From Phoronis australis (Eukaryota > Phoronida > Phoronidae): DNA of 21,245 nucleotides. Shown here one piece after another: positions 1 through 8,722 of the stretch. The DNA lies in assembly GCA_002633005.1 (NCBI GenBank), contig NMRA01000058.1, positions 1,148,185 to 1,169,429 on the forward strand, read 5' to 3'. Every line of letters begins with the position of its first letter. Position 1 is the first letter of the stretch. A model generated the notes under the pieces. That model worked only from the letters and a program-made list of their open reading frames with translations. It was not told where the DNA came from and made no database searches. A program made the translations under genes and the position numbers.

Positions 1-100
1 AATCAATTTATCATTCATCAAATTTCGTATTTTCTAGGCACCGAGGGTACACTACTTTATTTCTAAAAAGTGCTCGTAGTCATGGAATTAGGATACTTAC

Positions 101-196
101 TACGCAAATAGCAGTAGTTTTGGCAGGACACCTTTTGCGAGAGTCGAAATAAAAATCTCACTGGTTTTACAAAGCTCAGCAATCTTATTTGCACGG
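101..196 (-). CDS. Candidate internal exon of an unrecognised minus-strand gene
   Basis: Read on the minus strand, a long T-rich tract ending in TTTTTAG (acceptor AG at 198-197) precedes a 96-base exon that ends at a GTAAGT donor (100-95). In the frame that stays open it encodes a helical, leucine-rich stretch containing IAELCKTSEIF and GVLPKLLLFA. The exon starts with one base of a split codon and ends two bases into another. This matches the phase of the candidate exon just upstream (363-511), whose GTAAGC donor leaves two bases. The intron between them would be 166 bases. I do not recognise the family; the helical character recalls HEAT/ARM-type repeats, but that is only an impression. The gene would continue off the left edge of the window. 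Confidence 0.4.
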
Positions 197-362
197 CTAA
201 AAACAAAAAAAAAACGCCGACAAATCATTTTCATAACATTTTCCTTCAAAAATCGTGTTGCCCTCTCCCCACTTGCGACGTTCCAAATCTTACAGTGTTG
301 TATGAACAAGATCCTTTATTTGTGGTTTTATCTGTGACTGTCCTGTTTACAAAGATGCTTAC

Positions 363-511
363 TGTGGGTTAGCTGAGGAGTGTGTCTGAACAAAAATTTC
401 TTTATGAATCTTCAAGTGGTTTTGATGCAGGGCGTTGAAAGCGGAGGACAGTGTCAAGGTGAAAGATTCATTGGCAATTACAGGCAATGCAAAACCACTG
501 GTCAGAGTCAT
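363..511 (-). CDS. Candidate first coding exon, unrecognised minus-strand gene
   Basis: An ATG at 511-509 opens 49 codons plus two bases, ending at a GTAAGC donor (GT at 362-361). If unspliced, the donor itself creates an in-frame TAA at 361-359, giving a 50-residue peptide. Codon choice looks coding-like. The protein begins MTLTSGFALPVIANESF and includes FNALHQNHLKIHK. The frame is also open for ten codons upstream of the ATG, so the start is a choice, not a proof. The phase fits the exon at 101-196. A TATATAA-like string at 530-521 is too close to the ATG to be its TATA box. No family was recognised. Confidence 0.4.
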
Positions 512-1099
512 TCCGTGGACGTTATATAGCCGCCAATGTCACAATAACTTCACTTTTGAAGTGGTATGGCTGGCTAATGTTATCATATTGTTATCTGCGC
601 GCAGTTTGCTGTGATTGACACAAGTGAAAAATGGGAGGCTTTCGAGTAGCAATGGGGCTGACAACATGGAACCAGCTACCAGAGAGAAGATATTTCACCT
701 GAGCAGTGGGAGGCACAGAGGAATGTACTTGAATAAGTGTGTGTGACTAGTTGTGAGAAGTCTAAAGAAGTGAATTCAAATTACTTCCCAGTCCTCCAAA
801 GGGCAAAGATACATGTATCCTGTTCCAGGTGATCACCTATTACTTTACTATATAAATGCCTCATGTTGGAAGCATGATCCACTGCAGAGGTCATGTGAAA
901 GAAGTGAGGATGATAAAGGCTGCTTTCAGTATAAAGTGCATAAGTACACAAGTATTGTATTGTAGCTCATGTTTTTCCATGACTTCTCAGCAGACAAACA
1001 ATATACAGCATATAAACTTTGAAACTCAGTTCAAAATATAACTTCATGCACATTGGGTTCTAACTGCTAATTAGTCTTCGAGGTGCTTTAATAGCAAAA
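512..1099. other. Region without a supportable gene
   Basis: AT-rich DNA between the candidate gene start at 511 and the tandem repeat. The only open frames are short and lack splice or start context. A small inverted repeat (CTTCA/TGAAG arms) lies near 547-562. Nothing else was seen. Confidence 0.5.
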
Positions 1100-1695
1100 C
1101 TACCAACTTTCTATGGCAAAATCACATCAGAGATGTCTAAATGTGGTGTTTGATCTAGGTGCTAATGGACTGGCTCAAATAAGAGACTCCTGTGTTAGTT
1201 GTTCAAAATACTGGTGATGTCGCTTACATGTACCTCCTCATCCCATACAGTACACGTAACTCCCCAGTCGGTATATGCAATGTTGGACCACTTTAAAGTA
1301 AAAAGTGACATTAATGCGACCAGAAGCTCGTTTAACACTCATTGCCTGATTAATTTATACAAACTACCATGGCAAACATGAGATGTCTAAATGTATTAAA
1401 AGATCTAAATACCAGTGAATAGGCTCAAACATGACACTCCTGATGTTAACAATTCAGAATACAGGTGACCTCGGCACCTCCCTTAACTCATCATCACATA
1501 CCATATAAATAACTCTCATTCTGCAAAAACAATGTTAGAACAGATAAAAGTCAAAATGATATTTAATGTGACTGTAATCTGGTTTAACACTGGTCATCCA
1601 GTTAAGTGGTACAATGTAGCATGGAAAAACGAGATATGTAAATGTGTTCTTTGATCTAAATGCCAGTGAATTGGTTCAAGTATGCCTAAGTCACC
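1100..1695. repeat. Diverged tandem repeat, about 250 bp period, about 2.3 units
   Basis: Short words recur at a steady spacing. AGATGTCTAAATG is at 1131 and 1381, with a variant AGATATGTAAATG at 1632. GATCT followed by similar sequence is at 1152, 1402 and 1653. GTTTAACACT is at 1330 and 1582. All offsets are 250-252 bases, so this is one array of two full units and a truncated third. The units differ substantially, so the array is old. The small open frames inside it are repeat sequence, not genes. Confidence 0.75.
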
Positions 1696-2008
1696 ACCTT
1701 TCCTTAAGCTTGTACACAAGTTAACACTCAGATAAGGCTTCGCTTTTTAGTTAAGATAGATTGGGTGTAATATGAATTGGACAGCAAAGTTTCAACAAGA
1801 ACACTGACTAAACATCCTAAATTTTACTGACAAAATCACAGCAAGTGTTGCTATATTGCATTTACTTCCGTTTCTACAATATCACATCAATAACAACTAG
1901 TTAAATCAATCAGACAACCCAACAGATTGTATAATTTTTGAACAAAGATGAAATCCGGAGTATTACTGGACATCACTGACTGTCAAGTTCATTATCTCCC
2001 TCATTTGA
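1696..2008. other. Noncoding stretch, probably 3' flank or 3' UTR of the gene at 2009-2153
   Basis: AT-rich sequence directly downstream (minus sense) of the stop codon at 2011-2009. No canonical AATAAA on the minus strand was noticed close to the stop. No other structure was seen. Confidence 0.4.
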
Positions 2009-2153
2009 TCATTTTCCAGCGCGGTTCAAGGCAGCCAAGCGTGAAAAGAAATCTTTATCCTGTTTTAGCGTCAGCCAGCCTTCCTCCCGAAACTGCTCAT
2101 CCGTCTTCATCGCCTGTGCAGTTTTTTCGGGGTCTGCTTTGTTGCTGTACTTT
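2009..2153 (-). CDS. Candidate terminal coding exon, unrecognised minus-strand gene
   Basis: A strong acceptor, CTTCCTGTCATTTTTCAG (AG at 2155-2154), is followed by an exon of one base plus 47 codons and a TGA at 2011-2009. The peptide is charged and helical, with segments KADPEKTAQAMKTDEQF and REEGWLTLKQDKDFF, and ends SRLAALNRAGK. Codon choice and composition look like real coding sequence, unlike the opposite strand, which is cysteine- and proline-rich. The exon needs two bases of a split codon from the preceding exon. The exon at 3117-3162 leaves only one, so at least one exon between 2154 and 3116 is unplaced if they belong together. I do not recognise the protein. Confidence 0.55.
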
Positions 2154-3116
2154 CTGAAAAATGACAGGAAGGTTGTAACACTCTCGAATTATACACTTTT
2201 TGCAGAACTCTGCAGAGCCCAGCCACTACACAGGTGTAACTGCCGCTGAGTGATCCAATGATTTTAGCTGAGATAATTCATTTGACCCATGGGGTGTAAT
2301 ATGTAAAACAACCATAAGTACAACAAGACAAAACACTGTGAGTACTTGATTTATTTTTGCCAGTTTGATTGGATTCCTTTGGACATCAAATGAATATCAT
2401 ATCCAGACAACAAATGTCAACATAGTGGTACTCATAAAACATAACGACACGCTATGATTTCCAGAATTACACAATTCACTGATAGCTGAAGTGAAAAGAA
2501 ATTCCGGCATGCAGGTTTTCAGTTAAAATTGGAATTTATAATGCTATAACCACAGCATTCATCAATATATCTATAGAAAAAATACTTCCTGTAATGAACT
2601 ATTGAAAAGTGAAAGTCAATGAGATATTGCATTTTCCGCTTGCAACAAGTACAGGCCACTAGATAATCTCAGACTAAACTTACAACTAACACAAGATGCT
2701 ACTAGTAAGTGGACTGAATAGCTCTAGGCTAGCCTAGACTCCAACAACGGCGACAGGGCAGGTATATCACTGATTTGCCCTTAGGAACACAAGACTGTTA
2801 ATCAGTTATTTACAGTGATGCAGGCATAGGACTACTAAATTTCATCAGTGTGTACAATAAAAAGCTCTGTCTATACTACATATTCAAAAACAAGTACTGT
2901 TGTTACATTTTTGTGGTACATGCATGGTCGCACAGTTTGTGATCTTCCTGATAGGAGGATCAGTAACTTGCATTGCAGGGTACTGTATTAGAATAACATC
3001 TGTTGTTTCTAGCGGTGTTAACTGGTTCTCGAATCATGTATCCACAAAACTGACTATAACCGCCACAATGCTATCGTGATAACCTCAAATTCAAACAAAG
3101 CAGTAGTAGTACTCAC
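2154..3116. other. Probable intronic region with unplaced small exon(s)
   Basis: No long frame is present. Two minus-strand acceptors stand out. One is GGAATTTCTTTTCACTTCAG, ending at about 2487. The other is CCTCCTATCAG at 2949-2948, followed by a frame compatible with the exon at 3117-3162 that contains RSQTVRPCMYHKNV and stops at 2873-2871. Either could be the missing exon, or an alternative end, of the candidate gene. I could not decide between them. Confidence 0.3.
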
Positions 3117-3162
3117 CAGATCCAACAGGAAAGACCACAAATGCATTTGCATTGTTGAGTTC
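3117..3162 (-). CDS. Candidate small internal exon, unrecognised minus-strand gene
   Basis: The minus strand shows acceptor CTTACTTTCACAG (AG at 3164-3163), then 46 bases, then donor GTGAGT (3116-3111). In phase 0 it reads ELNNANAFVVFPVGS plus one base. The upstream exon 3421-3499 ends in phase 0, so the two join cleanly across an intron of about 258 bases. NANAFV is faintly like the NAF-V-x-P segment of M48 metallopeptidases, but the spacing is wrong and no HExxH was found, so I do not call it that. A GTAAGT on the plus strand overlaps this exon and is probably coincidental. Confidence 0.45.
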
Positions 3163-3420
3163 CTGTGAAAGTAAGTTGACTAGACATTTCAACCAGCATC
3201 CCCACTTCAGGCTTGGCACGCGAGCTACCACTAATGAAATGGGTGTTTGCAGAGTCTACATGGTTTCCACAGAATTCCAAGATGAGCCCGCAGTCTTGCC
3301 CTTGCGTTGGACGCAGTCGCACAGGCGTGACACGGGTCCGGTGAACACGCATTTGTAAATTGTCCGACTCTCGCCAAAATCAGTTGCCGCACAGTCTAGG
3401 TGCGGTGGTTGGGTACTCAC

Positions 3421-3499
3421 TTTATGCCGCATCAAGATTTCACACATGTGCAGAGGACATTTTTTTGAGGTTCCATACACTTCATCACACTCCATCATA
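3421..3499 (-). CDS. Candidate internal (or first coding) exon, unrecognised minus-strand gene
   Basis: Acceptor TTGCTGTGTTATCTGCTAG (AG at 3501-3500) and donor GTGAGT (3420-3415) bound 79 bases: one split-codon base, then 26 codons. The peptide contains MMECDEVYGTSKKC and PLHMCEILMRHK, with three cysteines in 26 residues. It ends in phase 0 and joins the exon at 3117-3162. The two ATGs directly after the acceptor mean it could also be the first coding exon behind a 5' UTR intron. If not, it takes two bases from the weaker candidate exon at 5044-5086. No family was recognised. Confidence 0.5.
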
Positions 3500-4289
3500 C
3501 TAGCAGATAACACAGCAAGTCAGGATCAACCATTTTGTCACCACTAAAGTGACACCTGTTGTTGGACACTGGGTTCACGAAAAACGCGGAATTTTAATTA
3601 AAAAGGAAAAATACCTTAAACAATTGCGCCTGACTTAATGAAACTTAACTAAATAGTAATAAATCAACTTTTGAATCAAAACTGTGCACTTTACTGGTGT
3701 TGTAATGTTCCAAACAGGTATCGGTATTGAAGGTAATTTCTACTCAGGTGGTTGTTGCAATCTTGAAATTTGTATAGAAAAATGCTCAGCGTCAGAAAAT
3801 TTTATTGTATTAATCAACAGCAATAAGATAGAAACGTCTTGTGTAAAAGTCTGGTGTTGATCAGTGTTGTGCCAGCTGAGATATACGGGCTCAAAGTGTG
3901 GCGAAATTGCAATGCCTTGTTAACTTCTGACCCCTCTATACTTTATGCCTGAAATTTTTAACTCAGCGGCAGAGTTAATTAGTATTGTTTAACATCTTTG
4001 TAAAGCCGAAGACTTGCTTTACTTAAAAATTACAAACAATGATCTCGAGCGCCGATATTTTTTATTGTGCAGTACAAATAAGGTTTTTTCGGCGAGTTCA
4101 TGGCATGGCATACCCCCAAAATAGAGGCTCCCTGATTTCTCCCCTTAAACATTGGACTTAACTGTTTTGTTTATCATCCCAAAGGTAACTAAAATGCATA
4201 GTATGGTTCGAATTGGTGACATTGGGTTTATCACCCCTCTGGGCATTTTTGCCTGCTGTGAGCCGTACTTCACTCTTAATCATTTTCAG
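3500..4289. other. Noncoding, probably intronic
   Basis: AT-rich DNA with no open frame of note. A plus-strand acceptor-like CATTTTCAG ends at 4289 and opens the candidate exon that follows. No repeat or RNA structure was noticed. Confidence 0.4.
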
Positions 4290-4582
4290 GTCACGGGGTA
4301 CTAAAATTAACAAATAAATGTTTGCTTAGTGTATTTGTCCTTGTTTTTTCCGACCACGCATTTTACCAAATCTACGCCGACGTCGCTGACTTTGTTAGTT
4401 GCCGCGGTCGCATCGCAAAGGCTTTCCCCGATAACGACAACGCAATTTTGCTCACTAGAAATCTGAATAACCATCATAGAGTCCGCGACTTTGCGTCATT
4501 CACCAAACGTATCGACTTAGTTTTCAGCGCAGAACTGAATAATGTGGTTTGCCGACAACTACCGGAGTTTGACGAGCCCTGA
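4290..4582 (+). CDS. Candidate terminal exon or gene relic on the plus strand, unrecognised
   Basis: After a plus-strand acceptor (TTAATCATTTTCAG, AG at 4288-4289) the frame is open for 96 codons to a TGA at 4580-4582. Codons in the middle part end mostly in C, as expected of coding sequence. Segments include DHAFYQIYADVADFV, GRIAKAFPDNDNAILL and ASFTKRIDLVFSAELNN. There is no suitable ATG, so it would be a last exon or a fragment of an older coding element such as a transposon. It lies inside what would be an intron of the minus-strand candidate gene. I do not recognise the protein. Confidence 0.3.
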
Positions 4583-5043
4583 AGGCTTTCGTACGCGTAT
4601 CTCATACCCGAGGGGGTCCTTACAAAGGCGGCGTGTACGGTACATGCCGCTCAGAAGGGTGGGTTTGTCACGACCTGATTCACGACTAAAGGGTGCCTTT
4701 TTCTGGACAGATTTCCCTTCCAAACTTTCTCGTTTACCTACGCTTTACACCAGTTTCTCCTACAAAACTCACCAGTTGAAAGCGCACACTTCAGGTGGGG
4801 GCGTTTATTTATTTTTTATGTTGGCAATGAATTGAAATTTCTGACTAAAAAGATGGTTTTGTCTTCGATCGGTGAAGATTCCTACGAACTGGGATGCAAG
4901 GTGTATGTAAACTTGCAAATTAAAAAAAATCATATAATCCTGTATAGCACCGGAATGAGATCCCCGCAAAATACTGTAAGCCGAACTAAAATGATTTTTT
5001 GTGCAACAGAACAGCAGATGGACGACGAAAAGCGCACTCTTAC

Positions 5044-5086
5044 GTAGGTAAAACGTTCCTCTGCTCATCGGGATCATCAGCCAAGA
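5044..5086 (-). CDS. Weak candidate exon linking the unrecognised minus-strand exons
   Basis: A GTAAGA donor (5043-5038) ends a 43-base frame reading LADDPDEQRNVLP between split codons. The acceptor at 5088-5087 (GTGGAG) has a poor pyrimidine tract. The reason to list it is phase: it accepts the single base left by 5775-5877 and delivers the two bases needed by 3421-3499. That could be chance in a 43-base stretch. Treat it as a hypothesis. Confidence 0.22.
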
Positions 5087-5237
5087 CTCCACGTGCAGTT
5101 ACGGTTCACGCAATCTGTCAGTAAATTCAAAGTCACATACCTACATGCATGATTGGAGATTTTTTAAGTGAAAAAAGTTATGCGAGGTAAAAAGGGGGAG
5201 GATTGGGTCAATTGTTCCTCAAATTTTCTCTGAGTTA

Positions 5238-5370
5238 AGCGAAGATCCGACTTAAACGTAGGACTTTATTAAGGAATAAATGATAGTTCAACCGTTCCAC
5301 CATAGATTATATACATGCATGTGCTATAGTCTATGGTTCCACGGTCCGAATTGAGCGAAGATCCGACTTA
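5238..5370. repeat. Direct repeats flanking an imperfect palindrome
   Basis: The 17-mer AGCGAAGATCCGACTTA occurs exactly at 5238-5254 and 5354-5370. Between the copies, 5299-5337 is a 39-base near-palindrome: arms ACCATAG...CTATGGT with a CATGCATG core. No gene overlaps it. It could be a small mobile-element relic or simply a hairpin. A GCATGCATGCACACAC-like simple repeat follows near 5409-5430. Confidence 0.6.
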
Positions 5371-5774
5371 GAAGTGCCGACCAAACTGATGTTTACTGTA
5401 CACCGTTCATGCATGCATGCACACACGCATACATAAGTAGGCCTACGTACGATACTGAAGGAAAAATGGACATCAACAGAAATTCAAATTAAAATCTTGA
5501 CGAACAATCCGTAAAAATACCTGTTTAAAAGGGAACTGTATTTCATTCTGAATAAATTTTAGATAGTTTTCTATGAATTGTTGATTAATTTCACAAATAA
5601 TTCAACAACAAAAAGTAAACTTATATTCTCTAACGAAGCTAAAAAATTACCGGCTTGGAGAGCTGTTTCTCGTGACGTATTTGGCGGGGGCAAAGTCACT
5701 GTCTTGTGTTAGCGTGCGTTTTTCATATTATCGGAATAAGAAATTAGTGTGAAATGTCGGGTCACTAGGTATAC

Positions 5775-5877
5775 CTGTTGGAGCCGAGGCAACACAAAGT
5801 GATACCCAGTGGTCGTCATCGGCAGACGAAAATTTGCTGGTGCAACCAGCCCGTATCAACAATTTACACTGGTGTGA
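5775..5877 (-). CDS. Candidate internal exon, unrecognised minus-strand gene
   Basis: The minus strand reads acceptor CACGGCACAG (AG at 5879-5878), 34 codons plus one base, then donor GTATAC (5774-5769). The peptide contains QCKLLIRAGCTSKF and SADDDHWVSLCVASAPT, with four cysteines. The opposite strand is also open across this stretch (5778-6044), so strand assignment rests on the splice signals and the protein-like acidic DDDHW segment. It begins in phase 0, the same phase in which B4GALT exon 2 ends upstream. Its sequence does not match the AG...FNRAKL start expected of B4GALT exon 3, so I keep it as a separate gene. Confidence 0.33.
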
Positions 5878-7851
5878 CTGTGCCGTGGGCAGCGTGGACT
5901 CTAGCCAGCCAGTCGGCCAGCTGCCAGCCAATACTCAGCTCTGTAAACTTGAAGGGTTGGTTAGTTACCGACTATAGCTGTATGAAGACTATTGTACCTC
6001 TGTGTGTGAGCTCTGTTAACCCAGAAATTTCAGACAGCCGTTGACTACCCGGGTATAGTTTACTTATGCTCGTCACATCGTCGTAAAACTTAGGCTACCT
6101 CAACATATAAAGATAACGGACCGGCGGGGGCGCATCTCGTAGTCAAAACAATCAAATAAACGTCATTTGGTAGCCTAATTTGCCGCCTTTTGTAACAAAG
6201 AATTGTGTAGTCCGTTTCAAAAACAGCAACTCGTGACACGGCGCACGCGCCATTTCATAAAAATTTGAGACGTCCTTCGGGACAATGACAGCTTCACAGC
6301 ACCACGGTTGTTCTAAAATTCGGTTTGCTGGTATAAAAATACTAAAAACGTGTAACGACATGAAACAAGCATTACGGCATTTTCCCATTGCTCCCAAATT
6401 GTTCGATTCTATAGCACAACAACAAGTTGGGAAGTTTACCCCCCCAGCCAATATCTTACACGACTGATTAACTCCTTTCTGGCATTTATGCTTGGAGGGC
6501 CAGCTCTCTTTTGTTCGATAATTGCTCTAATCCTCAATAAGATCGTATCTAGCCTCACTGGGCTGTGCTGTTAAAGATAGAAGTTAAGTTATAACATATT
6601 TGAACATAAACCAATAGCATTTCTGAAATCCTCGTCAAATGGTAATCATGTGTAGTTTTTGAATCGCCAAAGTCGCCCAACTGCAACCGAAGTTACGATA
6701 ACCTATTCTTTTAATCTGGGTTTGACGGTGTTCACACGTGGTCTGTAATAAGCCTGGTAGATAATTGGCCTGCCTGTTGTCATAACAGACAAAAGACTAT
6801 GCTTGGCAGTTAACAAAGAAGCTAGATGTTATCACACGCTCACAACCCCCTTCGTCTGGTAAAGTCACTGAACGGGAAAATGCTGTCATCTTCCGATAAT
6901 TTGTTGTAACTTGTACGCAAACTAGGTACCGGCAGCGACGAAGACTCGATAAATGAATGGGGAAAAGAAACTGGTAAACGCCAAGTGACGTAATCGCAAA
7001 AAGCCGACTCAAGAGAATACATCACAATTTTAGCAGCAGCCGATGAACGGTCCCTAACATTTCCAACGCCGGTAAATACTGAAGTTAGTTTACTCTAGCA
7101 ACCTGCTTCCTAGGTTTACCCAAGGATGAGATTAGTTTGAGTGACATTAATTTTGAGTCAGATTTTATTTGTCCATTTACTACCCAAACCTGTAGGCCTA
7201 TATTTAGTATACAGCTTTGGGCCAAGGCTTGGGTAACCCGGCGATGGTATGCGATGACCATCCATTTAGAAGACACCTTTTTGAAGAGCTTGAGCAACCA
7301 GGTGCCATACAAATAGGCATAGCGAACCTTTTACAGCACTGCAGCAAACAATAAAAATAAGGGGGATTGATACAATGATAAATTTCGATGTAAACTTTTC
7401 AAAATATGACACAAGCAATGAATGTGTAAAGCAGCCGATACCCCGCCATTCACGTCACTGACACATCAGCCAATCACCGAGAGCTTTCAGGATTCAGTGT
7501 TTTAACCATGAATACGAATCGGCTTTTGTTTGGCACGCAAGTTAGGCAAATGCGAGTTTTATTTGTATGCTAGAACCGATTAACTGGAGCATTATTTTGA
7601 CTACAGTCCCCTTTTAATTGGCAGAAAACCACATTGAATAATGGAGTTGTCTGTTTTTTGGGTTCGCTTCCACTTGAAACGTTACTAAATATGTGGTCCT
7701 TTTTTCATGCCCGATTTTTTTCTCATTTTTGCGAGACTTTTATCGCACCTTTGTCCCCCTACTAATAGGTGTGCATCCATGGAGTTCGAGGGCACTGATT
7801 TGACTGGGGTGCTCATAAACATGTTAAGACGCACGGCCATTGTTAACTCAC
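5878..7851. other. Noncoding, probably B4GALT intron 2 or intergenic
   Basis: Several short frames on both strands lack ATG starts or splice context. I looked on the minus strand for B4GALT exon 3 (FNRAKL, DVDL) and for the WGWGGEDDD exon and did not find them. A GTAGGCCTAT-type word, common in marine deuterostome genomes, is near 7190-7201. Confidence 0.4.
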
Positions 7852-8081
7852 CTGTTCGATTACAAATATCCTGTAGTGGAGCTTTTGCCTCCGTAAAAAT
7901 GGATGGAGATGGGCTAGCATCTGTATCAAATGTGACTCTCTGTCGCGGTATGATACTATGATTGCAAGTTTCTGCAGCGCTTTACAGTCTGGGGGAGACC
8001 ACTCGCCTCCCACCTTAACTTCTGGATTGCGCAACTCAGCAGTTCGAACGTCTTTGCATTCCACGACAGGAATGTTTTCCA
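7852..8081 (-). CDS. Beta-1,4-galactosyltransferase, coding exon 2 (start of catalytic domain)
   Basis: B4GALT enzymes transfer galactose from UDP-Gal in beta-1,4 linkage to GlcNAc or glucose ends of glycans in the Golgi lumen. This exon encodes the family's N-terminal catalytic block: NPEVKVGGEWSPPDC, then LAIIVSYRDRESHL, then LAHLHPFLRRQKLHYRIF and VIEQ. Known members have GGR-x-x-P-x-DC, VAIIIPFRNR-x-EHL and LHP-x-LQRQQL-x-Y. Boundaries are acceptor GCTATTTCAG (AG at 8083-8082) and donor GTGAGT (7851-7846); the exon is 230 bases, two bases plus 76 codons, ending in phase 0. Joined to exon 1, the split codon becomes TTG (Leu108). C140 here would pair with C100 of exon 1, the conserved disulfide. 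The usual Pro of the UDP-binding PFRNR motif is Ser (SYRDR), while both arginines are kept. The family is clear; the exact paralogue (B4GALT1-6 type) is not. Confidence 0.93.
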
Positions 8082-8722
8082 CTGAAATAGCGTAGACCAC
8101 ACAAACTTAATTGAGTCTAAACAATACTTGACTTTGTAACTGGGATTTAGGCTGCAGATACACACAGCTTTGAAGCAGCGATATCTCATGCTTGTGACAA
8201 TAGTAACGAGAAAATGGCATTTGCAGAAATTATTTTTATTCTGTGGATTCTGGCTACCGAACTTCGTTTTTAATAGATCATTCGGATGAAGATTCTTCAG
8301 TAGACTGTTGGCGCCAATGTTCTTTGGTCATATCGTAAAACGCGACGTGTTTTACTATTACCGCTTCAACTGTTGGAATCGACAACGCTCTTACCCACTT
8401 CAGTACGGACAGGGTGTTGACAAAGCGCCCACTTTCATCCCAGTCATACAAGTGGTCAGTTACATGGGCATGTCAGCACCTGTTGACCTAAGGCATCTCA
8501 CAGTCGAGAGGCTCTTTAATTTGCAGAGAGGATAATATTAGATCAAGGAAAATATCTGAACACATGTAAACTCTGCTTATATGCACAATGCTTTTCCTAC
8601 ACTCAGCATCAGACACATGCTGCAGTTGTCGGGTGAATTTGTTTGTAACATATAACGCATATGGAAACAAAATGCTAGTGATGTTTTACAATGTATTATG
8701 TAATCAAAATTTCGTGCCACAA
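8082..8722. other. B4GALT intron 1, unique part
   Basis: Single-copy sequence between the exon 2 acceptor and the start of the duplicated block. A plus-strand frame at 8308-8535 is open (segments QYGQGVDKAPTF and VSYMGMSAPVDLRHL) but starts without ATG. It has no clear splice sites and could be a gene relic. It is not called. Confidence 0.5.

Noticed and set aside
521-530. TATA box for the minus-strand ATG at 511
   Set aside because: The TATATAA string lies only about 10-19 bases from the ATG, too close for a normal transcription start between them.
4805-5092. Overlapping frames on both strands (95 codons minus; 71 codons plus from 4832)
   Set aside because: The minus frame starts without ATG and has a low-complexity hydrophobic composition. 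The plus frame has an ATG but no splice or family support. Only the small 5044-5086 minus exon in another frame was retained.
5778-6044. 88-codon plus-strand frame
   Set aside because: It starts with TTG and lacks a clear acceptor. The minus strand of the same stretch has both splice sites and a more protein-like reading, so the plus frame is probably a shadow.
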